The notes below the pieces were generated by a model. That model worked only from the letters and a program-made list of their open reading frames with translations, was not told the DNA's origin and did not search any database. From Pseudomonas matsuisoli (GTDB taxonomy: Bacteria; Pseudomonadota; Gammaproteobacteria; Pseudomonadales; Pseudomonadaceae), in the NCBI RefSeq assembly GCF_014647635.1, contig NZ_BMPO01000006.1, forward strand, positions 109,583 to 173,582: a DNA stretch of 64,000 bases. The letters are read 5' to 3'. A program made the translations under genes and the position numbers. Below, piece by piece: positions 36,470 through 44,364 of this stretch (position 1 is its first letter; every line of letters starts with the position of its first letter).

Positions 36470-37237
36470 ATGCGACGCGTGGTGTTCAATCAGAAAGGGG
36501 GTGTAGGCAAGTCCAGTATCACGTGCAACCTGGCCGCGGTTAGCGCATCGCAGGGTTACCGCACATTAGTCGTGGATCTGGACGCCCAGGCGAACACGAG
36601 TCATTACCTGACGGGCCTGGACGTCGACGATATCCCCACCGGCATTGCCGAATTCTTTCAGCATTCGCTGGATGGTGGTCCTGCTGCCAAAAAAGGCAAG
36701 GTCAAGATCTACCAGACACCTCACGAAAACCTGCACCTGGTCACGGCGTCACCCGAGCTTGCCGACCTGCAGCCGAAGCTCGAGTCGAAACACAAGATCA
36801 ACAAGCTGCGCAAATTACTGGATAGCCTGGAAGACGACTACGACCAGATCTATCTGGACACCCCACCGGCGCTGAACTTCTACACCGTATCGGCATTGAT
36901 TGCCGCTAACCGCGTGCTCATCCCTTTCGACTGCGATAGTTTTTCCCGCAACGCCCTTTACGGCTTGCTCCGCGAAATCGAAGAGCTCAAGGAAGACCAC
37001 AACGACAGCCTCGAGGTAGACGGCATCGTGGTGAACCAATTCCAACCGCGCGCCAGCCTGCCCCAGCAGATGATCGACGAATTGGTCGCCGAGGGCCTGC
37101 CCGTCCTGCCGGTGAATTTGATGAGCTCAGTCAAGATGCGCGAATCCCACCATGCGTGCGTACCTTTGATTCATCTGGACCCTCGCCACAAACTGTCGCA
37201 GCAGTTCGTCGAGCTGCACGATCTTTTGCAGCAGTAA
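36470..37237 (+). CDS. ParA-family ATPase without partner ParB
   Basis: 255 residues. The deviant Walker A KGGVGKSSITCNLA at residues 9-22, Walker A' VVDLDAQANTSHYL, and Walker B DQIYLDTPPALNFYTVSALIAA mark the ParA/MinD family. ParA proteins bind DNA non-specifically as ATP dimers and position cargo or segregate DNA. Here there is no ParB, no parS-like repeat and no chemotaxis or pilus gene next to it, so cargo is unknown. A purine-rich GGGAGCG precedes the ATG by about 10 bases. Similar orphans are common in Pseudomonas. Confidence 0.9.
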   Translation: MRRVVFNQKGGVGKSSITCNLAAVSASQGYRTLVVDLDAQANTSHYLTGLDVDDIPTGIAEFFQHSLDGGPAAKKGKVKIYQTPHENLHLVTASPELADLQPKLESKHKINKLRKLLDSLEDDYDQIYLDTPPALNFYTVSALIAANRVLIPFDCDSFSRNALYGLLREIEELKEDHNDSLEVDGIVVNQFQPRASLPQQMIDELVAEGLPVLPVNLMSSVKMRESHHACVPLIHLDPRHKLSQQFVELHDLLQQ

Positions 37238-37345
37238 GGCGCGTCCCGAAAAAGCCATAGCACCACTTCCAAGCGCTCCCGAGCATCGCAACGGAGCCAT
37301 TTCACCGTCTCTATCGGCTTTGCAGTGGCAAAACGCAACGATTTA

Positions 37346-37364
37346 AATAAGAATCCTTATTATT
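37346..37364. promoter_or_regulatory. Fur box ahead of the TonB receptor
   Basis: AATAAGAATCCTTATTATT has exact dyad arms AATAAG and CTTATT (37346-37351, 37356-37361) and the A/T-rich hexamer spacing of a Fur box. It lies 40 bases before the receptor ATG in a locally AT-rich stretch. Iron-loaded Fur would repress the receptor here. Confidence 0.7.
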
Positions 37365-37403
37365 AATACTTAGGCTCCGTCACTGATCCGCCCGGAGCCA
37401 CGA

Positions 37404-39533
37404 ATGTCTTCCTCTTTCCTGCGCCGCCCCTTGAACCTGGCCGTTTGCGCGGCCAGCGTCTCACTTTCCTGGACGGCATTCGATGTCTACGCCCAGTCCG
37501 ATAGCCTCGAACTCGCACCGCAAGCGATTACCGCAGAAGAGATTGAAGAACGCGGTGACGGTCCCGTAGAGGGGTACACCGCCAAGCGAACGCGCACGGG
37601 GAGTAAAACCGACGCGGCGATTACCGAAGTTCCGCAATCCGTCTCGGTCATCACCGCACAGCGCATGCGCGACCAAGGCTCATTGACCGTGCAGGATGCG
37701 CTGCGTTATGTCTCCGGCGTTCGAGGTGAAGCCTACGGCCAGGACAGCCGTGGCGACTCCGCATTGGTCCGGGGAAGCACACCGGCGACGTTTCAGGATG
37801 GCTTGCAACGCACGTTCGGCTCTTTCAACACGACCCGCCCGGAGCCGTTTCAACTCGAACGCATCGAAGTGCTAAAGGGCCCTTCGTCGATGTTGTACGG
37901 GCAAAGCCCGGTGGGCGGATTGCTGAACATGGTGACCAAGCGTCCGCAAGCCGAACGCAAAGGTGAAATTCAGCTCCAGTACGGCAATTTCAATCGTCGC
38001 CAACTGGCCGTCGACACGACGGGACCCTTGAATGAAGACGGCACCCTGCTCTATCGCCTGGTAGCGCTCAAGCGCGAGAGCCAAACCCAGGTCGACCATG
38101 TAGACGATGATCGCCTGTTGCTGGCGCCATCCATTACCTGGCGACCGAACGACGCATTCGAATGGACCGTCTTGACCGATTACCAAAAGGACGAATCCGG
38201 TACGAACTCAGGCTTTCCCCCTCACGAGGGCACCCTCTTTTCCGCTCCGTTCGGCCACATCCCCACCCATCGATTCTTCAGTGAGCCCGGCTTCGACGAG
38301 TACGACAGCAAACGCAAATCAGTGACGTCGCTCATGAGCTATCAGCCGAATGACGCCTGGACGCTGCGCCAAAATCTGCGCTGGGAAAACAGTGACGTGA
38401 GTTACCAAACGATGTACGGCGCCTTCCCACCCACGATCAATCCAGATGGTCGAACCATGAACCGCGTCTATTCCATTTCCAAGCCGGAGGTCACCGTCTG
38501 GACTGCGGATCATCAAGCGGAGACCCGCTTCAACCATGGGCGCTTCGAGCACTCTCTGCTGTTCGGCTTGGACTATCAGCACGTCGTTACCAATGACGAC
38601 AGGGCTTCGGGCACGGCAACGCCCATCGATCTCGTCGACCCCGTCTATGGCTCCTTCGATGGCAGCGGTATCACGTTGACCGCGCAGCCGGAGCAGCGCA
38701 TCGCGCAAAAGGGCATCTATGTCCAAGACCAGATCAAGTTCGACGAGCATTGGTTGCTGACGCTCGGTTTCCGCAAGGACTGGGCGCGTACCGCGGTGGA
38801 TGGTAGCGAGGCGCAGAAGGACACCGAAACGACCAAGCGCGTTGCGCTGACCTATCTGTTCGACAGTGGCATTGCGCCCTACATCAGCTACAGCGAATCC
38901 TTCCAACCCACCATCGGCTTGAATGCCGTGACGGGCGAGTCCTACAAGCCGTTGATGGGCAAGCAATGGGAGCTCGGCGTGAAATACCAGCCGGTCGGCA
39001 CGGACAGCCTCTACACCGCTGCCGTGTTCGATGTTCGCGAGGAAAACCGACAAGTGCCGGACCCGACCGACCCTACGGTGTCGGCGCAAGTGGGCGAATC
39101 CCGCGTACGTGGGCTGGAGTTGGAAGCACAGGTCGCCGTGACCGACGCCTGGGACGTCATCGGCAACTACACCTATCTCGACACTGAAGTGTTGAAGGGA
39201 ACGCCGGGTGTGGACGAAGGCAATCGCTTGCCCAGCGTGCCGCAGCACATGGCGTCACTGTGGAATACCTATCGGTTCAACGTCGCCGGTATTCCCGGCT
39301 TTCGCGTCGGCGCAGGCGTTCGTTATGTCGGCGCCAGCTACGACGACCCCATCAAGACCGATTCGACGACGCTCTATGACGCGATGGCAGGGTATCGCTA
39401 CGAAAACTGGGACTTCAGCGTCACCGGCACCAACCTCGCGGACGACTCCTACTACACGACCTGCCTGGCACGTGGAGACTGCTTTACGGGCAACCGTCGT
39501 GCGGTGGTAGGCACGGTGAGCTATATGTTCTAA
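37404..39533 (+). CDS. TonB-dependent siderophore receptor (hydroxamate, FoxA/FhuA-like)
   Basis: 709 residues. Signal peptide to about residue 30 (ends DVYAQ), then the plug domain: ITEVPQSVSVITAQRMRDQG, YVSGVRGEAYGQDSRGD, ERIEVLKGPSSMLYGQSPVGGLLNMVTKRP (outline, residues about 150-180). A 22-strand barrel follows with the last strand ending VGTVSYMF (terminal Phe, needed for outer-membrane insertion). The C-terminal pair CLARGDCF matches ferrichrome/ferrioxamine receptors. It takes up a ferric siderophore, powered by TonB; likely a xenosiderophore since no biosynthesis genes are near. Expression is probably iron-repressed through the upstream Fur box. Confidence 0.9.
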   Translation: MSSSFLRRPLNLAVCAASVSLSWTAFDVYAQSDSLELAPQAITAEEIEERGDGPVEGYTAKRTRTGSKTDAAITEVPQSVSVITAQRMRDQGSLTVQDALRYVSGVRGEAYGQDSRGDSALVRGSTPATFQDGLQRTFGSFNTTRPEPFQLERIEVLKGPSSMLYGQSPVGGLLNMVTKRPQAERKGEIQLQYGNFNRRQLAVDTTGPLNEDGTLLYRLVALKRESQTQVDHVDDDRLLLAPSITWRPNDAFEWTVLTDYQKDESGTNSGFPPHEGTLFSAPFGHIPTHRFFSEPGFDEYDSKRKSVTSLMSYQPNDAWTLRQNLRWENSDVSYQTMYGAFPPTINPDGRTMNRVYSISKPEVTVWTADHQAETRFNHGRFEHSLLFGLDYQHVVTNDDRASGTATPIDLVDPVYGSFDGSGITLTAQPEQRIAQKGIYVQDQIKFDEHWLLTLGFRKDWARTAVDGSEAQKDTETTKRVALTYLFDSGIAPYISYSESFQPTIGLNAVTGESYKPLMGKQWELGVKYQPVGTDSLYTAAVFDVREENRQVPDPTDPTVSAQVGESRVRGLELEAQVAVTDAWDVIGNYTYLDTEVLKGTPGVDEGNRLPSVPQHMASLWNTYRFNVAGIPGFRVGAGVRYVGASYDDPIKTDSTTLYDAMAGYRYENWDFSVTGTNLADDSYYTTCLARGDCFTGNRRAVVGTVSYMF

Positions 39534-39550
39534 GCCGAACGACAGCTTTC

Positions 39551-39610
39551 GTAGGGTGGGGGCAATCCGCGCCAATGACTCGAAAAGCCGCGGTTTACGC
39601 CCGCCCTACG
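39551..39610. repeat. Long hyphenated palindrome of the GTAGGGTGGG class
   Basis: GTAGGGTGGG near 39551 and CGCCCGCCCTACG near 39597-39610 pair imperfectly, with inner CCGCG/CGCGG complementarity, between converging genes. Same class as 586-611, 19448-19473 and 52252-52283; probably a dispersed repeat that also works as terminator. Confidence 0.5.
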
Positions 39611-39612
39611 AC

Positions 39613-40383
39613 TCACGCTATTCGAATCGGGTAACTCAACAAGAGAAAGTGCAGCAGGTTCACCGCCGCATGCAGCGCTATCGCGATAGATAGTCGACCG
39701 CTGTAGTGATACGCCAATCCATAGCCAAGCCCGGCAACAGCCGCGACCAGCGCGAATGATGCGCTAAACGGCACGTGCACCAGCCCGAATAGCACCGCTG
39801 TCAGGCCGATGCCAACGACGGCTCCGCAACGTTGCACGAGCAACCCTTGCAACATTCCGCGGAAGATCAACTCTTCGGCTAGCACCGCCACGCCTAGGTT
39901 GATCGCCAGCCAAACAGGCAGTATCTCTGGCCATTTGGGCTGCCAACCTACGACCCCGATCAGCATCGCAAGCGCCGGTACGCCTATTAGCGTCGCGATG
40001 CACACAGAGGCTATTCGGCATCGGCTAGTACCTCGCGCTGGCGCACCCCACGGCCACAACCCCAATAACGCGGCGCCAACCAGACATTTGTCCCAGGACA
40101 ACCGCAATTGATAGGGCGGCGCATCGGCGCTGACGGTATAGGGCGTACGGACGTTCAGCGGAAGGAATCCCGGCACCACATGGGCGGCCAGCGCAATCGA
40201 CGCGACCAAGATCAAAACGTTCCAGAACACCTCGCCCATCCATCGCCGGCCGTGCAAAACCAACGCGATAAAGACGAGCCCTGACAGCACGCCAGAAGCC
40301 GAGATGCAGCCTATTAACGCACCAAATAGCAGTACCAGAAGGGGCAGCGCATGCCGAAGCGCTGCGGCTGCCGTGTCGGTCAA
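39613..40383 (-). CDS. CPBP-family intramembrane protease
   Basis: 256 residues, about seven membrane segments. The CPBP (Abi/Rce1-like) motifs are intact: LAEELIFRGMLQG (EExxxR), FGLVHVPF and LHAAVNLLHF, which line the glutamate-based intramembrane active site. The start codon is TTG and overlaps the stop of the preceding stomatin-like gene (TTGA), the next Met being 48 residues in, so translation is probably coupled. A bacterial role is unknown for most of the family. Confidence 0.85.
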   Translation of the reverse strand: MTDTAAAALRHALPLLVLLFGALIGCISASGVLSGLVFIALVLHGRRWMGEVFWNVLILVASIALAAHVVPGFLPLNVRTPYTVSADAPPYQLRLSWDKCLVGAALLGLWPWGAPARGTSRCRIASVCIATLIGVPALAMLIGVVGWQPKWPEILPVWLAINLGVAVLAEELIFRGMLQGLLVQRCGAVVGIGLTAVLFGLVHVPFSASFALVAAVAGLGYGLAYHYSGRLSIAIALHAAVNLLHFLLLSYPIRIA

Positions 40384-41225
40384 CTTTTCATGAACCCGCG
40401 AATGGCTGCCGGCAGATCGGCAGGCAGCACCACCAGCTTCGAGTTGTTGCTGTCACCGAGGTTTTCCAAGGTCTTGATGTAGCGCTCGCCGAGCAGGTAC
40501 ATCATCGCGTTGCTGTCTTCCCCCAGCGCCTCCTTCACGCTGCGGATCGCTTCGGCAGACGCCCGCGCGAGGGCAACTTGTGCATGGGCATCGAGCTTCG
40601 CGGCTTCGAGGCGCCCTTGCGCATCCAATACCATCGCCTCTTTTTCACCCGATGCCTTGGTCACCGCCGCCTTCCGCAGACGCTCCGCAGCGGCTTGCTG
40701 CTCCATGGCGAGCTGCATGGATTCCGACGGCTGGATGTCCTGCAGTTCGACCGAACGCACCGTGATGCCCCAATCGCCGGTGCTGTTCGCCATTGCATCG
40801 ATGAGCTGTGCCTTGATCTGCTCGCGCGACGACAGCGCCTTGTCCAACTCCATCTCACCGATGATCGAGCGCAGCGAGGTGGTCGCTAGGCTGATGACGG
40901 CCTGGGCATAATTTTCCACGCCGTAGGACGCCTGTTTGGGATCGGTCACTTTGATGAACGCGATGGCATTCGCGAGGATCACCGCGTTATCGCTAGTGAT
41001 GACCGCCTGCTGCGGTACATCGAGGATCAGATCTTTGGTGGGTAGCCGATAAGCCACCCGATCGACGTAGGGAATGATCAGGTTCAAACCGGGCAGCAGC
41101 GTCGCCCGGTACCGACCCAGCCGCTCGACGACCCACTCCTCCCCTTGCGGCACAAGGCGCACACCGGCGCCAATGGTAATGACGACGAGCAGGAGAATGA
41201 CGGCGGCTACGATGAGTTCAGGCAT
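40380..41225 (-). CDS. Stomatin/prohibitin-like (SPFH) membrane protein, QmcA type
   Basis: 281 residues. An N-terminal membrane segment (residues 3-20) is followed by an SPFH domain: VPQGEEWVVERLGRYRATLLPGLN (outline), VDRVAYRLPTKDLILDVPQQAVITSDN, then the coiled-coil flotillin tail rich in Glu/Ala (KASGEKEAMVLDAQGRLEAAK). It is of the QmcA/stomatin sort that forms microdomain cages in the inner membrane and works with NfeD, which is encoded just upstream here. The ATG at 41225 (ribosome site GGAG) is chosen over a frame extension that runs into the NfeD gene. Confidence 0.9.
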   Translation of the reverse strand: MPELIVAAVILLLVVITIGAGVRLVPQGEEWVVERLGRYRATLLPGLNLIIPYVDRVAYRLPTKDLILDVPQQAVITSDNAVILANAIAFIKVTDPKQASYGVENYAQAVISLATTSLRSIIGEMELDKALSSREQIKAQLIDAMANSTGDWGITVRSVELQDIQPSESMQLAMEQQAAAERLRKAAVTKASGEKEAMVLDAQGRLEAAKLDAHAQVALARASAEAIRSVKEALGEDSNAMMYLLGERYIKTLENLGDSNNSKLVVLPADLPAAIRGFMKS

Positions 41226-41236
41226 AGGAGCTTCCT

Positions 41237-41677
41237 TTAAGCGCGGGCGACTTTCGCCACGTTTCCATGAATTTCGACAAGTATGACCTGCTCGCCAACA
41301 GCGAGACTGTCGTTCGACGTGCAGCTCCATTCGTCGCTGCCGAGGATTGACCGGGCGAAGCGGACTCGCCCTTTAGTGAAGGTATCCACCGGAGTCAGGA
41401 TGATCCCCGAAGTGCCTTCATAGGCTTGCGCAGTCCAGCGCTGGTCCGCCGGTGCTTCCTTGCGGAAGAAGCGGAACCACACGACGACCATGAGGGCAGA
41501 AGCGGCCGCCCACAGCAACAGCTGAGCGGCGAACGAAAGCCCCGGCACGACCAACAGCGTGACGCTGACCAGCGCCGCCCCCAGACCGAACCAGAACACG
41601 AAGAAGGCAGGCACGAGCAGCTCCGCTGCAATCAATACACCCGCCGCAACCAGCCAGTACCACCATTGCACATCCAT
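41237..41677 (-). CDS. NfeD-family membrane protein
   Basis: 146 residues. Two or three membrane segments in the first 75 residues (WYWLVAAGVLIAAELLVPAFF, LLLWAAASALMVVVWF) and then a soluble OB-fold: YEGTSGIILTPVDTFTKGRVRF, DEWSCTSNDSLAVGEQVILVEIHGN (outline). This short NfeD form always goes with a stomatin-like partner, here 11 bases downstream. Together with the CPBP protease it makes a three-gene membrane quality-control set. Confidence 0.9.
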   Translation of the reverse strand: MDVQWWYWLVAAGVLIAAELLVPAFFVFWFGLGAALVSVTLLVVPGLSFAAQLLLWAAASALMVVVWFRFFRKEAPADQRWTAQAYEGTSGIILTPVDTFTKGRVRFARSILGSDEWSCTSNDSLAVGEQVILVEIHGNVAKVARA

Positions 41678-41847
41678 GCCTGCGCTCCATTCATTCGGGC
41701 ACGGCAGTATGCCGGTGATGCGACTTGTTTTCAGTAGCGGCTATGGGACTTTTTGCACAAGGTCGGTGCAGGGAGCATGAATGACCGTGACGCTCGGCAG
41801 ACGACGCAGACAGCCCAGGCCGCCCTGAGGATGAGAGACCACTATTC

Positions 41848-41874
41848 CGTGGGAACGGGCCATGCCCGCGATGC
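41848..41874. repeat. REP element, GGGCCATGCCC stem type
   Basis: GTGGGAACGGGCCATGCCCG then CGATGCT matches the copy at 57729-57757 almost exactly. It is in the gap between nfeD and the tiny ORF at 41917. Confidence 0.75.
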
Positions 41875-41916
41875 TTTCATCATCGGCTCCAACGGGTACC
41901 CGGACTCCCCTCACCC

Positions 41917-42012
41917 CTAGGCAAACACCTGCACCGCCGTCACGACAAACATCATTGCAACGATGAGCATTACGCCCGAATCAGCCAGTCGATTGGCCAC
42001 AGAAGCCTCCAT
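41917..42012 (-). CDS. Possible 27-31 residue membrane protein
   Basis: A short frame behind the Rho_N-type gene. Read from ATG at 42012 it gives 31 residues, MEASVANRLADSGVMLIVAM and MFVVTAVQVFA, its last 18 residues one hydrophobic helix. The ATG overlaps the previous stop (TAATG). Alternatively GTG at 42000 is used: a perfect Shine-Dalgarno GGAGG lies 5 bases before it, giving 27 residues. One N-terminal Arg and no other features. I infer a small inner-membrane protein; coding status rests on the ribosome site and helix. Confidence 0.5.
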   Translation of the reverse strand: MEASVANRLADSGVMLIVAMMFVVTAVQVFA

Positions 42013-42425
42013 TACGCCGCGCGCAGCGCTTGAATGAGTTGCTGCTTGCGCATGGTCGACCGCCCGCTAATACCCTTCTTGGCCGCACGCGACTTGAGCT
42101 CGCTGACCGTCAACGCGTCCAGCGAACCGTCATTCGCGCTGCCGCCGTTGGACGAACGAGCCGAGCCTTTATTGGGTGAACGACCGCGCTTGGTCGCGAC
42201 GGCACGTTTCGCCGAGTCCTCACGGGCAGCGGTCTTGGCGGATGCGCTTTTACGCTGGCCCGAACCGCCTTTGCGCTCGCCGCCGCCGGACTGTTTATTC
42301 ACCGTCGCCCATGCCCGGGCTTCGGCTTCCTCCGAAGAAACGCCGCGTTGCTCGTAGCTCTCTTCAATCTTCTCCGCCTTGCGCTGTTGCTCGACGGTGT
42401 ATTTACGCTTATCTCCGCGAGGCAT
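42012..42425 (-). CDS. Rho_N/SAP-like basic protein (annotated elsewhere as plasmid stabilization protein)
   Basis: 137 residues. The N-terminus MPRGDKRKYTVEQQRKAEKI and EARAWATVNKQSGGG are the conserved part. A low-complexity linker of Gly, Ser, Lys and Arg (residues about 55-100) follows, then a Rho N-terminal/SAP-like helix pair LDALTVSELKSRAAKKGISG with RSTMRKQQLIQALRAA. Such domains bind nucleic acid. Pseudomonas homologues carry the label plasmid stabilization, which I consider weakly founded. Basic, histone-like composition. Confidence 0.75.
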   Translation of the reverse strand: MPRGDKRKYTVEQQRKAEKIEESYEQRGVSSEEAEARAWATVNKQSGGGERKGGSGQRKSASAKTAAREDSAKRAVATKRGRSPNKGSARSSNGGSANDGSLDALTVSELKSRAAKKGISGRSTMRKQQLIQALRAA

Positions 42426-42614
42426 GGGACACCCCTAGCCATTTCGTTGGACACACCTCTTTCGATTTGCCGACGCACATGCCGTTCAGCGTCAACGACA
42501 AACGTCGATCTCTTTGCCGATAAAACTTTTTACATCTCTCCGCTTTCCAATCGATGAGACGACATAGCGGCGCCTGCGAGCGAGAGACCGCCCCCTGATA
42601 CGTTGGAGACCGAG

Positions 42615-43148
42615 ATGAGCTACGTACAACTGAGCGACAAGCACACCCTGCGCGAACGCGCCCGACAGCATGTGGAAAACGGTGCCGTCACTGAAACCTA
42701 CACCGCCGACCGCGAAACCATCCTGCGCTTGCTGAACGAAGCCCTAGCGACCGAGCTGGTGTGCTGGATGCGCTACAAGCGTCACTACTTCATGGCCAAC
42801 GGCGTCAAAGCCAGCGTCGTCGCGGATGAATTCCAGGAGCACGCCGACCAGGAGCAGGAACACGCCGATCGGCTGGCCGAGCGCATCGTCCAATTGGGCG
42901 GCGAGCCTAACTTCAACCCCGAAGGCCTGACCGAGCGCGCCCATGCCCAGTACGTCGAAGGTGAAAACCTGCGTGAGATGGTGATGGAAAACCTGATCGC
43001 CGAACGTATCGCCATCGACAGCTACCGCGAAATCGTTCAGTACATTGGCGACAAGGACCCCACCACCCGCCGCATCTTCGAAGACATCCTTGCCCAGGAA
43101 GAAGAGCACGCGGATGACATGGCCGGGCTGCTCGACGGTATCAATTGA
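42615..43148 (+). CDS. Ferritin-like (bacterioferritin-type) protein
   Basis: 177 residues forming a four-helix bundle. Iron ligands are visible: LNEALATELVCWMRYKRHYFM, EFQEHADQEQEHADRLAERI, ENLIAERIAIDSYREIVQYIG and FEDILAQEEEHADDMAGLL, each with the E-x-x-H or E/E pattern of the di-iron site. The family stores or oxidises iron. ATG at 42615 with GGAG in front is chosen over an upstream TTG. A terminator follows. Confidence 0.88.
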   Translation: MSYVQLSDKHTLRERARQHVENGAVTETYTADRETILRLLNEALATELVCWMRYKRHYFMANGVKASVVADEFQEHADQEQEHADRLAERIVQLGGEPNFNPEGLTERAHAQYVEGENLREMVMENLIAERIAIDSYREIVQYIGDKDPTTRRIFEDILAQEEEHADDMAGLLDGIN

Positions 43149-43169
43149 TCTGCCGGCTCCGCTAACAAG

Positions 43170-43196
43170 AACGCCACCTCCTCGGGTGGCGTTTTT
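43170..43196 (+). terminator. Intrinsic terminator after the ferritin-like gene
   Basis: AACGCCACC and GGTGGCGTT pair exactly around a 6-base loop and end in TTTTT. It lies 21 bases after the stop. Confidence 0.9.
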
Positions 43197-43226
43197 GTCT
43201 TCGCAGGTGAGGGTTGGATGGACCTG

Positions 43227-43320
43227 TCGCAGGCATGGCCCGCTCCCACAGGTGTCATGCTGGCTCCGTTAGGTGGCCGTACACATGTGTATAGGTGGGA
43301 GCGAGCCATGCTCGCGATGC
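43227..43320. repeat. Inverted pair of REP elements (BIME)
   Basis: One copy runs 43227-43253 with GGCATGGCCCGCTCCCAC and another, reversed, at 43294-43320 with GGTGGGAGCGAGCCATGCTC. Between them is a 41-base spacer. Lies between the converging ferritin-like and aldolase genes. Confidence 0.8.
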
Positions 43321-43386
43321 GGTACTCCTTCCCATGTCGGCCACCCTCCCCGCTAACGCTCCATCAGCAACGGCTCACTCCGCGGC

Positions 43387-44178
43387 TCACTCTGCAAAAG
43401 CCGGCTCGGACGCGAGCAACTGCCGCTTCACACTTTCCAGATGCAGCCTGGCACTTTCCGCGTTGCCGTCGAGCATCTGCTGGCACGCAGCATGGGCGAC
43501 GTCGTGAGGCACGGTCTTCAGCGGCCGCCCACTGGACATCGCCTTGAGCTGCACCTCTGCTGCGCGCTCCAGGTAATAAAGGTCGTCCCACGCTTCCGCG
43601 ATCGTCGGTCCCAACACGAGCGGGCCATGGTTTTTCAGCATCACCACATCCGCATCCCCCGCAGCACGCGCGATGCGCTCGCCTTCGGCGTTGTCCAGCG
43701 CAAGCCCGTTATAGTCTTCGTCGACCACCAGCCGATCGTAGAACTTGAGCGCAGTCTGGCCTGCCCAGACGAAAGGCGCGCCCTCCAACAGGCAGAGGGC
43801 GGTGGCATTCGGCATGTGCGTGTGAAAAGCCGCGGTTGCGCGCGGATTGAGCCGATGGAGTTGGGCATGGATGTAGAACGCCGTCGCTTCCGGGCGCCCA
43901 TCACCCGCGATGACGTTGCCATGGAAGTCGCAGATCAATAGCGAACGAGCCGTGACCTCGGCAAATGCCAGCCCGAACGGGTTCACCAGAAACAGGTCGG
44001 GGTGTCCGGGCAGAACGAACGAAAAGTGGTTACAGATACCCTCCCCCAGGCCCAGTCGCGCCGCCATACGGAAACAGGCCGCCAGGTCTATGCGTGCTTG
44101 CCGTATGGCGGCACTGTCGAGTGTGTCGTAGATGGGGCTGCCTTCGCGTATCGCGCCTGGGGTGAATGCATGTGCCAT
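43387..44178 (-). CDS. Class II aldolase/adducin family protein
   Basis: 263 residues. Zinc ligands typical of the fold appear as AAFHTHMPNATAL (His-x-His) and MLKNHGPLVLG (third His). GLGEGICNHFSFVLPGHPDLFLVNPFG matches the family's N-terminal block. Members either cleave phospho-sugars (fuculose aldolase) or act as structural or decarboxylase relatives; Glu at the usual catalytic place of fuculose aldolase is not clearly seen, so reaction is left open. Single gene. Confidence 0.85.
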   Translation of the reverse strand: MAHAFTPGAIREGSPIYDTLDSAAIRQARIDLAACFRMAARLGLGEGICNHFSFVLPGHPDLFLVNPFGLAFAEVTARSLLICDFHGNVIAGDGRPEATAFYIHAQLHRLNPRATAAFHTHMPNATALCLLEGAPFVWAGQTALKFYDRLVVDEDYNGLALDNAEGERIARAAGDADVVMLKNHGPLVLGPTIAEAWDDLYYLERAAEVQLKAMSSGRPLKTVPHDVAHAACQQMLDGNAESARLHLESVKRQLLASEPAFAE

Positions 44179-44364
44179 GTGGGCCAGCCTCGGATAGATG
44201 GGTGTGCACTCACTCTAGCCGCTGAGCGACTGCTCCGTAGGGCCAGATCTCTGGATCAGAAGGGACAGCGCTGACCTGCCCTTCCGCGCGATCTGGCTCT
44301 ACGTCGCACCGGTGGATGTTCATAAGGTGCCGATACCGCCCTATCACCGACAAAGGCCGCCATC

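Noticed and set aside
38319-39248. A 309-codon leftward frame opposite the TonB receptor.
   Set aside because: Long because of GC-rich codon structure of the true gene; it has no signal peptide or known motif.
41777-41920. A 47-codon rightward frame beginning MNDRDARQTTQ behind a GGGAG.
   Set aside because: It contains the REP element at 41848-41874 in its second half and its ribosome site is too close to the ATG; REPs are extragenic, so the frame is probably accidental.
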